The notes beneath the pieces were generated by a model. The model was not told the DNA's origin and did no database searches. It saw nothing but the letters and a program-made list of their open reading frames with translations. Made by a program: the position numbers and the translations under genes. Positions 8,400 to 17,117 of a stretch of 64,000 nucleotides of DNA are shown one piece after another. Source of the DNA: Hyphomicrobiales bacterium (GTDB taxonomy: Bacteria > Pseudomonadota > Alphaproteobacteria > Rhizobiales > Beijerinckiaceae); contig RXIY01000021.1 in the NCBI GenBank assembly GCA_003963405.1, positions 101,746 through 165,745 on the forward strand, in the 5' to 3' direction. Within the stretch, counting starts at the first letter, position 1. Each line of letters opens with the position of its first letter.

Positions 8400-8699
8400 T
8401 TACCAAACGAAGCCGCCGATCGGGACCTGCGCCTGAATAACCGTCGCCCGGTTGATGGCCCTGCTGCCGCCCGTGGTGGTGCCAATCGACTGGTCGACGG
8501 TCGCGGTCTGCGAAAGGTCGCCATGCCGCTGGCCAATCGGAACTTGCGCCTGCAAAACGAAAGCGCGGTTCAGGGCAAAGCTGCCGGCCGAGGTGGTGCC
8601 GATCGACTGGGTGACGTGAGCTGTCTGGCTCAGGTCGAGCGCGAACGCCAGGCTCGTTGAAAAAATGAGAGCGGCAGGAATGAGAAGGAGCTTCTTCAT
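8400..8699 (-). CDS. Secreted protein of two tandem 35-residue repeats (99 aa)
   Basis: Signal peptide MKKLLLIPAALIFSTSLAFA, then two near-identical repeats at residues 22-56 and 61-95. Each has DLSQTA, a QSIGTT core, an NRA segment and the end IQAQVPIG or LQAQVPIG, separated by a four-residue QRHG linker. There is almost nothing else in the mature protein. The alternating Gln/Thr/Val pattern suggests stacked beta strands. No family recognised. It neighbours the curlin-like secreted protein on the same strand. Confidence 0.65.
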   Translation of the reverse strand: MKKLLLIPAALIFSTSLAFALDLSQTAHVTQSIGTTSAGSFALNRAFVLQAQVPIGQRHGDLSQTATVDQSIGTTTGGSRAINRATVIQAQVPIGGFVW

Positions 8700-9109
8700 G
8701 AGTATTCCTCCATACTACGGGCGAAGCCGCCTTTTTGGCGCTTCGAGTAAGGAAATATGGCCACACAAAGGCACTGACAGGCGCCTTTTAGGATAGGTGT
8801 CCGAAGGGGTTAAGTATCTTTACTGACATGCAGTTTCAGTCATGGCGTCGGCTCCGCTCACATCCATTGCCTGCATCGTTGAGGAAGGCGCGCGCGTTTG
8901 ATTGCTTGGTGTGAACGAGATCGTTTGAGCTGGCGCCTCGCTCACACAGCAATGGAAGTCTGAGCTGCAATGAGGCGGATGAATGCGTCGCATGAGCGCG
9001 TTGGCTGACCCTCCGCGCGACTTCCGCACATGCGATACGCCTGGTTTCAAGCTTCGCTTGAACTTCCCCTCACGCTGGCCATATCCGGGTTGTCAGCTGG
9101 AATTTCGCC
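8700..9109. other. Intergenic stretch with no supported gene
   Basis: Upstream region of the repeat protein and of murQ. A 76-codon minus-strand frame (8820-9050) exists but has no ribosome-binding site, low-complexity composition and no recognisable feature, so I do not call it. No hairpin with a T-run was seen. Confidence 0.4.
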
Positions 9110-10063
9110 ATGTGTCCTATGGAGACTGAACGCCAAAGCCCGCGCTACGCCAAGATCGACCTCTGGGAGCCTGGCGAGATCCTCGAGTCGATCATCGAGG
9201 GGCAATTTTCCGCCGTTGCGGCGGTGCGGGCCGCACGGCCTGCGATAGAGCGGGCGGGGCTGGCGATTGAGCGGAGGCTGCGAGGGTCGGGGCGGCTCGT
9301 TTATGTGGGGGCCGGCACGTCGGGCCGTCTGGCGGCGCAGGACGGGGCGGAGCTGATGCCGACTTTCGGCTGGCCGTCTGACCGGCTTCTGCTGCTGATC
9401 GCGGGCGGACACAAGGCGCTTCTGCACGCTGTTGAAGGAGCCGAGGACGAAGACCAGCAGGCGATTGAACTCGTGGCTCGCCATGAGATCGGCCAGGCTG
9501 ATGTGGTAATTGCGCTGGCCGCGAGCGGCACGACGCCCTTCACGCTCGCCTGCTTGCGCGAGGCGAAAAGAAGGGGCGCGCTGACGATTGGCGTCGCCAA
9601 TAACCGGGGTACGCCGCTTCTTCACGAGGCCGATCATCCGATCTTTCTCGAGACGGGCCCGGAGCCGATCGCGGGCTCGACGCGCATGAAGGCGGGCGCC
9701 GCCCAGCGGATCACGCTTATCCTGCTTTCGTCCCTCGTGATGATCTTGCTCGGTCGGGTTTATGACGGCCTGATGGTTGACGTGCAGGCCTCGAACAAGA
9801 AGCTCGTCCGGCGAAGCGAAAAAATTCTGTCCCGACTAACGGGCCGCAGCGGCGGAGAGATCCATGCGGCTCTGCAACACGCGGGCGGAAGCGTAAAGCT
9901 GGCTTTTCTGCTGCTCCAGGGGTACGGGCTCCGCGAGTCGGAGGCGGCGCTGGATGAGGCCGAGGGCCATTTGCGGCGCGCCATGAGCCTGATCGTCGAG
10001 CGACGAGACACGGGGGACGCGCGAGAGGTCGCGTCCTTCCGGGAGGATGCGACGCATGACTAG
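9110..10063 (+). CDS. murQ: N-acetylmuramic acid 6-phosphate etherase
   Basis: Cleaves the lactyl ether of MurNAc-6-phosphate to give GlcNAc-6-phosphate and D-lactate, feeding NagA. The 317-aa protein has the SIS-family signature GRLVYVGAGTSGRLA, AAQDGAELMPTFGW, the second sugar-phosphate site IALAASGTTPFT, and the family block PEPIAGSTRMKAGAAQR. Length matches MurQ. A second in-frame Met lies at residue 4. It is separated from nagA and the SIS gene by the accessory patch, so the three recycling genes are near but not in one operon. Confidence 0.95.
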   Translation: MCPMETERQSPRYAKIDLWEPGEILESIIEGQFSAVAAVRAARPAIERAGLAIERRLRGSGRLVYVGAGTSGRLAAQDGAELMPTFGWPSDRLLLLIAGGHKALLHAVEGAEDEDQQAIELVARHEIGQADVVIALAASGTTPFTLACLREAKRRGALTIGVANNRGTPLLHEADHPIFLETGPEPIAGSTRMKAGAAQRITLILLSSLVMILLGRVYDGLMVDVQASNKKLVRRSEKILSRLTGRSGGEIHAALQHAGGSVKLAFLLLQGYGLRESEAALDEAEGHLRRAMSLIVERRDTGDAREVASFREDATHD

Positions 10064-10164
10064 CGCGCCAGCGACCCATTGAGACAGCGGAACGTTGACC
10101 GCGCGATCGCATGGTCCGTAAAATCGCAGGCAATTCGGGCAACCAGAAAAACGATCGCACGATT

Positions 10165-10210
10165 TGGTGCCGGTTGAGGGATTCGAACCCCCGACCTACT
10201 GATTACAAAT
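10165..10210 (-). repeat. attachment-site copy: displaced 3' end of tRNA-Thr(TGT)
   Basis: Forty-six bases identical to the 3' end of the intact tRNA-Thr at 45478-45523 (CCA end, T arm, variable loop and the 3' half of the anticodon arm). Beyond 10210 the match stops. This is the left boundary of the tandem islands; the integrase of element A starts about 320 bp away. Confidence 0.93.
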
Positions 10211-10415
10211 TCGTATAGCGTTTTACGATCCAGAACGCTCAAATTCGATTATCTGCGAAAATCAATGGGAAACGACGAGGGTGACTACGATGGAATACGC
10301 GCCAGCTGCGCTGAATTCGCTCTCTTCTGGTGACACATTGCTGACACGGCGCGCGAGGTGTAGCACCTTCCACGACGCTGAAATGCAGAGAGACGAGATA
10401 GAGAGTAGGGGTCAA

Positions 10416-10532
10416 AAGCCGTCCAAGCCGTCCAGGTCGTCTTAAATCACGTAAAATCAAAAAGATATGCATGGACGGCTGTTGTCCTAAAGCCGTCCAT
10501 CAGGTCGTCCAATTCGAGGCCAGGTCGTCCAA
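10416..10532. repeat. Left arm-type repeat array of element A
   Basis: Two AAGCCGTCC units back to back (10417-10434), TGGACGGCT in inverse orientation at 10472-10480, AGCCGTCCA at 10491-10499, and two CAGGTCGTCCAA units at 10501-10512 and 10521-10532. The last ends at the integrase start codon. The same 9-bp motif recurs at the other end of the element (24323-24414). Likely integrase arm-binding and/or autoregulatory sites. Confidence 0.6.
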
Positions 10533-11782
10533 TGCCAAAAATCACCAAACGCATGATCGACGCGCTTCAAATTGACGCAAGTCGCAGAATTTATTGGGAT
10601 TCCGAGCTGAAAGGGTTCGGGCTCATCGTCCTACCGAGCGGCGTTCGCTCATTCATCCTGCAATATCGAAACAAGGATGGCCGGCAGCGGCGTCTCACGC
10701 TGGGGCGGTATGGCGTGATCACACCAGACCAGGGGCGCAAGGCCGCGCAACTGGCGCTGGCGCGCGTCCTAGACGGAGAAGATCCCGTGACAGAAAGGCG
10801 CACTGCGCGGGCCGCTCCGCTCCTCGACGATCTCCTCGACCGCTATCTCGCCGAGCATGTAGACGTGCATAATGCCACGCGGACTCGCGCAGATGTCCGC
10901 GCCACGCTCACGCGCCACGTGCGGCCGCGGCTCGGCGCGCTCAAGGCGGCGGCTGTGACGCGCGAGGATGTTTCGAAGCTTCACCACGCGCTGCAAGACA
11001 CCCCGAGAACAGCCAATTTTTGCCTCGCGATCTTGTCGAAGGCATTCAATCTAGCGGCTGACTGGGGGATGCGGCCGAAGGGCTCCAACCCGTGCGAGGG
11101 AATTCGCCGCTATGATGAGAACAGCAGAGAAAGGTTCATCAACGCGGACGAACTGTCACGTCTCGGGCAGGTCTTGCATGAGGTAGAAACGATCGGGCTT
11201 CCTTGGCGCCTGAGGCAAAACGCGAAGGGAAAGCACCGGGCGAAAGAAGGAAATCAGCGTGTCCGCGTCAATCCCGGGGCTCTCGCGGCGATAAGACTCG
11301 CGCTTTTCACCGGCGCCAGGATCTCCGAGATACTTGAACTGCGCTGGGAGCATGTCGATTTCGAAGCATGCACGCTCGCTCTTCCGGAGCGCAAGGGCGG
11401 CAAGAGACGACGCCACCCGGTCAGCGCGGCGGCAATGGAGATCATCTACGGCATTTCCCGCATCGAGGGATCGCCCTGGGTTTTATCCGCGCCGAAGGAC
11501 GCGACTGCCCATTTGAGCATTTTCCTGGTGGAAAAAGCCTGGCGGCGCATCCGCGCCTGCGCCGGTCTAGACGATGTTCGCATTCACGACTTGCGCCACA
11601 CAGTAGGAACATATGCGTCGCAGTCTGGGGTCAACGCCTTCGCGGTGCGCGACCTGCTCCGGCACACGAACACGTTAATGACGAACCGATACGTCCAACG
11701 CGACGCAGAGCCGATCCGCGCGCTTTCGGAAGAGATCGGACAGAGGATCGCCGAAGGTCTCGCCACAAAACCAATCGAATAG
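10532..11782 (+). CDS. int: Tyrosine-type site-specific integrase (P4 family), element A
   Basis: Catalyses integration and excision at the tRNA-Thr site. The 416-aa protein has the N-terminal DUF4102-type arm-binding domain (DSELKGFGLIVLPSGVRSF), a SAM-like core-binding domain, and the catalytic domain with Arg in TGARISEILELRW, HDLRHTVGTYAS, the second His in LLRHTNTLMTNRYV and the Tyr nucleophile in RYVQ. It starts about 320 bp from the left attachment copy, reading into the element. The repeat array overlapping its promoter suggests control by its own binding. Confidence 0.93.
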   Translation: MPKITKRMIDALQIDASRRIYWDSELKGFGLIVLPSGVRSFILQYRNKDGRQRRLTLGRYGVITPDQGRKAAQLALARVLDGEDPVTERRTARAAPLLDDLLDRYLAEHVDVHNATRTRADVRATLTRHVRPRLGALKAAAVTREDVSKLHHALQDTPRTANFCLAILSKAFNLAADWGMRPKGSNPCEGIRRYDENSRERFINADELSRLGQVLHEVETIGLPWRLRQNAKGKHRAKEGNQRVRVNPGALAAIRLALFTGARISEILELRWEHVDFEACTLALPERKGGKRRRHPVSAAAMEIIYGISRIEGSPWVLSAPKDATAHLSIFLVEKAWRRIRACAGLDDVRIHDLRHTVGTYASQSGVNAFAVRDLLRHTNTLMTNRYVQRDAEPIRALSEEIGQRIAEGLATKPIE

Positions 11783-11813
11783 GCGCGCCTTCGGCCGGCT
11801 CACATTCAATCGA

Positions 11814-11865
11814 AAATGTCAATGCGGTTTTGATCAGTTAATTTTCGCGCCGTTAGCCGCATGGA
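11814..11865 (+). repeat. 52-bp leader repeat, copy 1
   Basis: Begins AAATGTCAATGCGGTTT and ends TAGCCGCATGGA. A second copy with the same two ends and a diverged middle is at 18857-18907, again ending at an ATG. ATGCGG near the start and CCGCAT near the end can pair. It precedes the 11861 gene. Shared promoter, operator or RNA leader is inference. Confidence 0.6.
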
Positions 11866-12172
11866 GGAAAAAACCTTCTCATGCTCCGCTGGCGACATGA
11901 AACCTCCTTCAGCCCCAAACGGGAATTCATCAAAGCCGGCTCGCTCGCTCGATGCTCAGGCGCGCGAGCTCATCAGTCGGCGCACGCGTGAGGCAATGGC
12001 CGATCCGGACGTTCGTAAACGCATTTCTGAGGCGACGAAGTCCGCCATGCGCGAGCGGGCTAAGTGGTTCCCAGAACTCTGCGCGCTCCAATCTGCCTGG
12101 CGCGCGGCGGGGCCGGAGGCGCGGCGCCGCTTCCTGGAGGAGATCATCGGGGGCGTGTGCGATGGCGCGTGA
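11861..12172 (+). CDS. Hypothetical basic protein (103 aa)
   Basis: Helical, charged protein with the segment ISRRTREAMADPDVRKRIS followed by EATKSAMRERAKW, which resembles the short repeated DNA-binding motif (NUMOD3-like) found in homing-endonuclease-type proteins, though no nuclease domain is present. The ATG at 11861 ends the leader repeat; Met13 at 11897 is an alternative start. Its 3' end overlaps the next start by 11 bases, so it is the first gene of a run that leads to the prohead protease. Confidence 0.55.
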   Translation: MEEKTFSCSAGDMKPPSAPNGNSSKPARSLDAQARELISRRTREAMADPDVRKRISEATKSAMRERAKWFPELCALQSAWRAAGPEARRRFLEEIIGGVCDGA

Positions 12173-12689
12173 CGCTCCGGAGCTCCGGAAGGATGCCGAG
12201 ATCGACGAAGGCCACGAGCCGACGATGCCCGAGGTTCTGGCGTTGCTACCGCCGCGCCATCGGCGGTTCTTGATCGAGCGCCAGCTCTCCCGCGCCGCCG
12301 CCGCCGATAGCGACGAGCCGCTGTGGCACGACGTCTTTATGTTGCTCCCGCCTCGCGCTCGGGTTCGGCTTCTGGATGAGGTAGTTCGACTCAGCCGAAA
12401 GGCTGCCGCTTTCGAGCGTATGGCCGCCGAGTTGCGCGAAGAGCTGGCGCGAGCACGTCCGCCATCTCCGAAAGAACGTCTCGACGCCCGCGACGAGGCC
12501 ATCCGTGAGGCTCTCCTCTTATACGACGGACCGCCAACCGTCCGGGCGAAGAAGCTCGCCAGAGACCTGCTAAGGCCTGCCAGCAACGCGTCAGCGCAGC
12601 GCCGGGCGGCTGCCGAGGTTCTGCGTCTCAACCGAGGCCGCCCAATCGGCTGGAGACAGCTACATGACATCGGAGCGGGCTACCGGTGA
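12162..12689 (+). CDS. Hypothetical protein (175 aa), phage-module neighbour
   Basis: Starts at ATG 12162 inside the end of the preceding gene (11-base overlap). The product is rich in Arg/Glu/Leu helices (PRHRRFLIERQLSRA, LPPRARVRLLDEVVRL, AELREELARAR) and ends GRPIGWRQLHDIGAGYR. The first part could be a small terminase- or DNA-packaging-like helical domain, but no signature is clear enough to claim it. Located in the run of overlapping genes before the prohead protease. Confidence 0.55.
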   Translation: MARDAPELRKDAEIDEGHEPTMPEVLALLPPRHRRFLIERQLSRAAAADSDEPLWHDVFMLLPPRARVRLLDEVVRLSRKAAAFERMAAELREELARARPPSPKERLDARDEAIREALLLYDGPPTVRAKKLARDLLRPASNASAQRRAAAEVLRLNRGRPIGWRQLHDIGAGYR

Positions 12690-12762
12690 GCGAGATTGCA
12701 GCAACACGATCTTTCGATTGCAACGGATTTACGCCATCGTTCTGAGAACGGAGGTTTTGCAA

Positions 12763-13638
12763 ATGGGATTTTTCGAACGTTTCCTTCCCAACGCGGTCAA
12801 GTCGCCCGAAGAATTGGCGACGATTGTCGACTGCAACAGCGCCCTCATCGCCTTGCGCAATGAGCGAGTGGAAAACGATGCGGAGCGGGCGCAGATTACC
12901 GATCGGCGCCAAGCGGCTCTGGAAGCCGATGAGAGCGACGCCGCGCTTGGCAAGATCGACGACCAACTCGACCGCTCTTTCCTATCCTCAGAGCGCCTGG
13001 ACGTATTGGAGCGCCGCATTCTCGACCGACTCGCCACGCTGCAAGACGACGCGCGCCGCGAGCAGCTCACCCTCCTCGAAGGAGAGATGCGGCGGGTGGA
13101 AAACGAACTTGACGCCGCGATGGGCGCGGCAGCCGAGGTTTTTGACCGGTATCTTACGCTCGCCGGCCAGTTCGATCAGTGCGGCTTCAGCGAAGTAGCG
13201 CGTTCCATCTTCGCTGTGCCGCCCATGATTTCCGGCGGCCTCGTCTGCGGGAAAGAGCCGCTCGAAATTTGGCGGAGGGAGCGTGAGCGCATCTCTGATA
13301 TGCGCGCCCGTTCTGCGGCCGGTCAGCCGTTGAAGTTGGGTCATCCTGCTCTCCCGATCGCCCCGGTTCGTCCCGCGCCGAATCCGCCTGAGCGCGCGGT
13401 GATGCAGGATCCCAGTTACCGCCCGGGCCCGTCCCGCGCGCCGCAGAAGGTCGCGGAGCGTCCGTCTTACGGCTTCTCAAAAATCGTATTTCTTCGCAGC
13501 GGCGTCGAGCTTGACGGAAATCTGCATGTCGTCGGCGACGAGGTCATTGTCGGCTCCGACAAGGCCAACGATCTGATGCGCACGGGAGCTGCTGATTTGA
13601 TCGAGCGGGGCCTGCATGATGCGGAGGTGGCGCAGTGA
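12763..13638 (+). CDS. Coiled-coil hypothetical protein (291 aa), phage-module
   Basis: Starts MGFFERFLPNAVKSPEEL at 12763 after GGAGG at 12750-12754; the frame is open upstream without a site. Residues 15-150 form a long charged coiled coil (LERRILDRLATLQDDARRE, LLEGEMRRVENELDAA). The C-terminal part is a Pro-rich linker then a compact domain (KIVFLRSGVELDGNLHVVG, DLMRTGAADLIERG). The arrangement suggests a structural or scaffold-type protein. Its stop overlaps the next start (GTGA). Confidence 0.6.
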   Translation: MGFFERFLPNAVKSPEELATIVDCNSALIALRNERVENDAERAQITDRRQAALEADESDAALGKIDDQLDRSFLSSERLDVLERRILDRLATLQDDARREQLTLLEGEMRRVENELDAAMGAAAEVFDRYLTLAGQFDQCGFSEVARSIFAVPPMISGGLVCGKEPLEIWRRERERISDMRARSAAGQPLKLGHPALPIAPVRPAPNPPERAVMQDPSYRPGPSRAPQKVAERPSYGFSKIVFLRSGVELDGNLHVVGDEVIVGSDKANDLMRTGAADLIERGLHDAEVAQ

Positions 13639-13907
13639 GCATGTATCTTCCGGTGGCGCTTGGTTCGGCCAATTCTCAATCGATCGTAGCGAACGTCGCG
13701 CCCAACGATTTGATGGCCCCGCTGCGCACTGTGACAGTGTCCGCCGACTACGCGCGTAACGCACCACCCGGGTGGCCGTGCACGCCTGCCGGCGCTTCAC
13801 CGGCGGCGCAACAGCTTTTCCCAAATCCAACGACAGTTAACTATGGCGCATCGATCACTGTCACGGCCGAGGAAGGCTCTGGCGCTGATCGCGGCGGGTG
13901 TGGATAG
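13635..13907 (+). CDS. Small hypothetical protein (90 aa)
   Basis: GTG start at 13635 overlaps the preceding stop. The product is Ala/Pro/Thr/Val-rich without long helices (LRTVTVSADYARNAPPGW, TTVNYGASITVTAEEG) and looks like a small beta-rich virion-type protein, but no family is recognised. It ends 13 bp before the prohead protease start. Confidence 0.5.
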   Translation: MSMYLPVALGSANSQSIVANVAPNDLMAPLRTVTVSADYARNAPPGWPCTPAGASPAAQQLFPNPTTVNYGASITVTAEEGSGADRGGCG

Positions 13908-13920
13908 CTGAGGGGCTTAC

Positions 13921-14607
13921 ATGAAACACCTTTCCGGCACTATCGTTCGCAAATCAAATCTCGGCGCCCGTCAAATTTTCGTGACAGCAAGCACGGAAAT
14001 ACGCGACCGACAAAACGACATCATGAGCATGTCGGGCTGTGACCTGACCTTCTACAAATCCAACCCGGTCGTTCTCGCTAATCACGACCCTCTTGCGCCC
14101 ATCGGCAATGCAGCCCCATTTATCGTGAACGGCAAGCTACAGGCAACCATCACCTTCGCACCCGAGGGGGCGTCCAAGACCGCGGACGAATATTGCGCCC
14201 TTGCCAAAGCGGGCGTCATTAGCGCGATCAGCATTGGGTTCGAGCCAACCGATTGGGAACTCCTCTCTGGCGGCGGCTGCAGATACACGTCTTGGACGCT
14301 GCTCGAAATCTCGCTCGTCGCCGTTCCTGCGAATCCGGAGGCCACCATCGTGCAACGCTCCTATCGCCCCGCCGCTCGAGCCAATAGATTCGCTGATATC
14401 TCTCGTCTTTCTGAGATAGGAAAGCAATACGAGCGCGACGAAGCCCGCTCTATCGCCACTGCGCCGACCAGTGCGGACTATGTTCATCTGATGCGCGAGA
14501 AGATGGAGCGAGAGCAGCTTGCCGCGCATGCCGCTACCCGTGAGAGCGACCCATTCGTGTTGCGTCAGAAACGGGTGTGCGAAATTGAAGCGCTTCGGCG
14601 CGAATAA
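13921..14607 (+). CDS. HK97-family prohead protease
   Basis: Serine protease (peptidase U35/S78 type) that matures phage proheads by cleaving scaffold and capsid precursors. The 228-aa protein has family landmarks: RDRQNDIMSMSGCDLTFYKSNPV, VLANHDPLAPIGNA with the likely catalytic His, AKAGVISAISIGFEP with the nucleophile Ser region, and LLEISLVAVPANPEA. A GAGGGG site precedes the ATG. There is no capsid, portal or large terminase gene in element A, so it is either a relic or acts on helper-phage particles. Confidence 0.85.
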   Translation: MKHLSGTIVRKSNLGARQIFVTASTEIRDRQNDIMSMSGCDLTFYKSNPVVLANHDPLAPIGNAAPFIVNGKLQATITFAPEGASKTADEYCALAKAGVISAISIGFEPTDWELLSGGGCRYTSWTLLEISLVAVPANPEATIVQRSYRPAARANRFADISRLSEIGKQYERDEARSIATAPTSADYVHLMREKMEREQLAAHAATRESDPFVLRQKRVCEIEALRRE

Positions 14608-14636
14608 ATCCCGTGGTCCGTCGGGGAGGCAGAGAG

Positions 14637-14667
14637 GGGTCGCGGTGACAGGCCGCGGCCCTTTTTT
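14637..14667 (+). terminator. Rho-independent terminator after the prohead protease
   Basis: Nine-bp stem GGGTCGCGG with CCGCGGCCC (one G-T wobble), a 7-nt loop and a run of six Ts at 14662-14667. It closes the transcription unit from 11861 to 14607. Confidence 0.8.
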
Positions 14668-14676
14668 GGAAAAACC

Positions 14677-14922
14677 ATGAAGCTTGACACCAAAATGAAA
14701 GATCAGTGTCGCGCTGTCGCCCGCGATTTGTTTTCAATGGACGCGGTGTGTCGCGAGATCAAGCTCGATGATTTTTCGGTAAAATTCAATGAAAATCTAG
14801 TTGGCGCTGGCAATGATCCTCAGATCGCTATGCGGCTCGTGCGTGAAGTCCGCGACGAAATTTGGCTTAGACTTTTCCTCGCCGATCGCGATGAGTTTCG
14901 CAAACGCCGCGCGATGCGATGA
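14677..14922 (+). CDS. Small hypothetical protein (81 aa)
   Basis: Starts MKLDTKMKDQCRAVARDLF directly after the terminator. Charged, helical, with VREVRDEIWLRLFLADRDEFRKRR at the end. No family recognised and no clear ribosome-binding site except a purine run within the terminator tail. The composition is that of a real small soluble protein. Confidence 0.5.
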   Translation: MKLDTKMKDQCRAVARDLFSMDAVCREIKLDDFSVKFNENLVGAGNDPQIAMRLVREVRDEIWLRLFLADRDEFRKRRAMR

Positions 14923-15004
14923 CAGTCGCTCCCCGCAATGCGATCGATGCTCGCCTCATCGAAGTCGACGATGACACAGCCGCCCGTCTTGCGTGCGACA
15001 GACT

Positions 15005-15808
15005 TCAAGAAAGCGCCTGCCGCAGGCGCATCATCTGTCGCGCAAAAGGGACAAATAGCTGGAGATTCACATAGACCTGCTCACGATCGGGAACAAAGGT
15101 CCCGGTAGGATGACCTGCGTCGTTGCGAGCGATGCGAAGAATTGACTGGATGGCGTTGAGATTGATGTCGATATCTTCAAAGTGATTGCGCGGCTCGAGA
15201 GAAGGTAAAACCGGCCTGAGAGCTGCGTGAAACTTGGTTATCTTGCGTCGAATGAACACTTCCCTAGTCGCATTCTCGAAGAGAGATCTATAATTTTCAC
15301 TCGCAGCGACTCCATCAAGCAAACGCAGGAATTCAGCCTCCGCCGCGACGCCCAGCATGACGCAAGAGGCTAAAAGGCAACCCGCGTAGAAGGCGCTAAC
15401 AGCCTCCTCAAGATATGAAACTGCCTCCCTCGAAATATCGGGGATCTCGCGATCTATTATTGCAAGAAAGGTATTCGCATCGTGGAACCGATAGGGGCTC
15501 TGAGATTGCAAGCTATTCTTTCCAAAATGACTCAGTCGGAAGAAAGGCCAATTCGAATTTGAATTGTCGAGTCCTAGTGTGATGTAACCTTGGCGGAAAA
15601 GATCCCAAAAAACGTCGCGGACCAGCTCCTTATCCATTCGATGGACCAGGTGTTGCTCGCAAGATTCTCTCCGGCTAAGGACCTCGGTGACACCAGAGAC
15701 AAGCGACCCAAACTGCGTCGGGTCGTAGGCGACCCTCTCTTGTCCGAGTAAAATACTAACGACAATTTCACGAATTTCTTCGTAAGAATGGGCAATTCCG
15801 CCTGGCAT
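15005..15808 (-). CDS. Hypothetical protein (267 aa), possible accessory/defence gene
   Basis: Helical protein preceded by AGGGAGG. Central segment SYLEEAVSAFYAGCLLASCV followed by MLGVAAEAEFLRLLDG resembles the helical body of proteins found in mobile islands (abi-like or DUF4145-like), and the C-terminal RNDAGHPTG is the kind of His-containing motif seen in HEPN-like domains (R-x4-6-H); here R, N, D and H are present. That comparison is by eye only. AT content is higher than in neighbouring genes, fitting recent transfer. Transcribed opposite to the phage-type genes. Confidence 0.6.
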   Translation of the reverse strand: MPGGIAHSYEEIREIVVSILLGQERVAYDPTQFGSLVSGVTEVLSRRESCEQHLVHRMDKELVRDVFWDLFRQGYITLGLDNSNSNWPFFRLSHFGKNSLQSQSPYRFHDANTFLAIIDREIPDISREAVSYLEEAVSAFYAGCLLASCVMLGVAAEAEFLRLLDGVAASENYRSLFENATREVFIRRKITKFHAALRPVLPSLEPRNHFEDIDINLNAIQSILRIARNDAGHPTGTFVPDREQVYVNLQLFVPFARQMMRLRQALS

Positions 15809-16007
15809 TCCTGGCCTCCCTAATCAAATCCGACCCTGCTAGGACGGACATCATGCTTTCGCAGTTAATGTCGCGCCGCATCATGACCCACGAGTTGTAC
15901 CGTTAGGATTAATCTTTGCTGTGTTTGGGCATGATCTCGCCCTCGGCTGGAGTCTCTGCGTCCGTCTTAACGTGAAAAAATTCCGCCGATTTTTCATTCT
16001 GGCGACT

Positions 16008-16883
16008 TTATCGCCGTCTTTCGAAGGCATCGAAGCGTTCTTCTTTCGGTCTGCCGCCTTCGCCTTTGACTCCATTCACGCGCTCGATCGCTGTCCTGAC
16101 CTTTGCCTCGGAGCATTCCGCCAGACGGAGGCCGGCAAGGGCCGCATTCACGAAATCGACGAAAGCGTTTGATGAAGATGGATTGTGCCCTGTTAAGCCG
16201 TACCAAAGCTTCCCCAGCCCCTCGATAAAAAGAGAGTCCCAATCGGCCCTTGGCGGACCCCGCACCTCCTTTTCCCATTCAATTCGTTGTTTCAACGCGT
16301 CTGCTACGTCGTTAAGAAGTCGAATTCTGCTATTGTTTTGCAAAAATTTTCGTCTCCATCCTTCGAATTTTCTTGGATCAGACGGAATTCCTTTTTCTTG
16401 TTCTGGCCAAAAGAACAAATCCAACAGGTCAGGCTCGTTCAGGTGTTCCAAAACAGATTGAATATTCTTTAATTCGCGCTTTAGCTTTCTTTCACGATTA
16501 ATGCTACTTGTGACTAATGCTAAATGCGTGGTCGTTTCTCCTGCGATCCTGGCTATTTCGGTGCGTGCGAGGTAATATGGACAACGCAGGCCGATGTTTT
16601 TCAAATACTCTCTTCTATCATACTTAGTGATGGCGGAATTTATTTCCTTGTCGAGACGCTCAAGGCTTTCTTCTTGATTTGAGGAAATATTCCAGGGCTT
16701 CCAGGGTATTCTTGGAATGACGTGACGCCAAAGCGATCGGCTTATAAATCCGTCAGGAAACCCAACGTCTGGATCCCACTCAAAGTCAGGTAAAAGCAGA
16801 GTGAGAGCTTTGTGCAGTGTCGGATAGGCAATGTGGCGTCCGGCGCGCGCGCCCTTCTTCTGGCATTTTCCTTTTTCAGACAT
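16008..16883 (-). CDS. Hypothetical protein (291 aa) downstream of two XRE regulators
   Basis: Mainly helical protein with Trp-rich middle (WRHVIPRIPWKPWNISSNQ), a Leu/Lys-rich segment (RERKLKRELKNIQSVLEHLN) and a C-terminal KPKEE-type charged tail. No catalytic motif recognised. It starts 7 bp after the end of the second XRE gene and lies in the same direction, so it is probably the last gene of a three-gene operon with them. The base composition is AT-richer than the core. Cargo or immunity role is inference. Confidence 0.6.
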   Translation of the reverse strand: MSEKGKCQKKGARAGRHIAYPTLHKALTLLLPDFEWDPDVGFPDGFISRSLWRHVIPRIPWKPWNISSNQEESLERLDKEINSAITKYDRREYLKNIGLRCPYYLARTEIARIAGETTTHLALVTSSINRERKLKRELKNIQSVLEHLNEPDLLDLFFWPEQEKGIPSDPRKFEGWRRKFLQNNSRIRLLNDVADALKQRIEWEKEVRGPPRADWDSLFIEGLGKLWYGLTGHNPSSSNAFVDFVNAALAGLRLAECSEAKVRTAIERVNGVKGEGGRPKEERFDAFERRR

Positions 16884-16889
16884 ACAAGC

Positions 16890-17117
16890 TCAACGGTGCT
16901 TCATAAGGTGCACGCCTGGCCGGCCGCCACTCTCCGGGATGAACTCGACGCCAGCTGCTTCGAGAGCGACTTGAATGGTTGCAACCAGGCAATCCGGAAC
17001 TGGCCGCCCTTGCTCGAAATCGTCGATTGTAGAGATGCTGAGGTCGGCCATATCGGCGAGCTGCTCTTGAGAGAGCCGTAATAGCTCCCGCGCCGCGATG
17101 CACTGCGATGGGATCAT
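16890..17117 (-). CDS. XRE-family helix-turn-helix regulator (75 aa)
   Basis: Cro/CI-type DNA-binding protein. The helix-turn-helix is ARELLRLSQEQLADMADLS with ISTIDDFEQGRPVPD as recognition and following helix. The C-terminus EAAGVEFIPESGGRPGVHL is the standard short tail of this Rhizobiales phage-regulator family. Start overlaps the stop of the second XRE gene upstream (ATGA). Probably controls element A lysogeny functions. Confidence 0.8.
   Translation of the reverse strand: MIPSQCIAARELLRLSQEQLADMADLSISTIDDFEQGRPVPDCLVATIQVALEAAGVEFIPESGGRPGVHLMKHR

Noticed and set aside
8820..9050. 76-codon frame before murQ
   Set aside because: No ribosome-binding site and no conserved-looking segment.
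10060..10242. 60-codon minus-strand frame at the left att
   Set aside because: It reads through the tRNA fragment; the protein sequence is a translation of the tRNA end.
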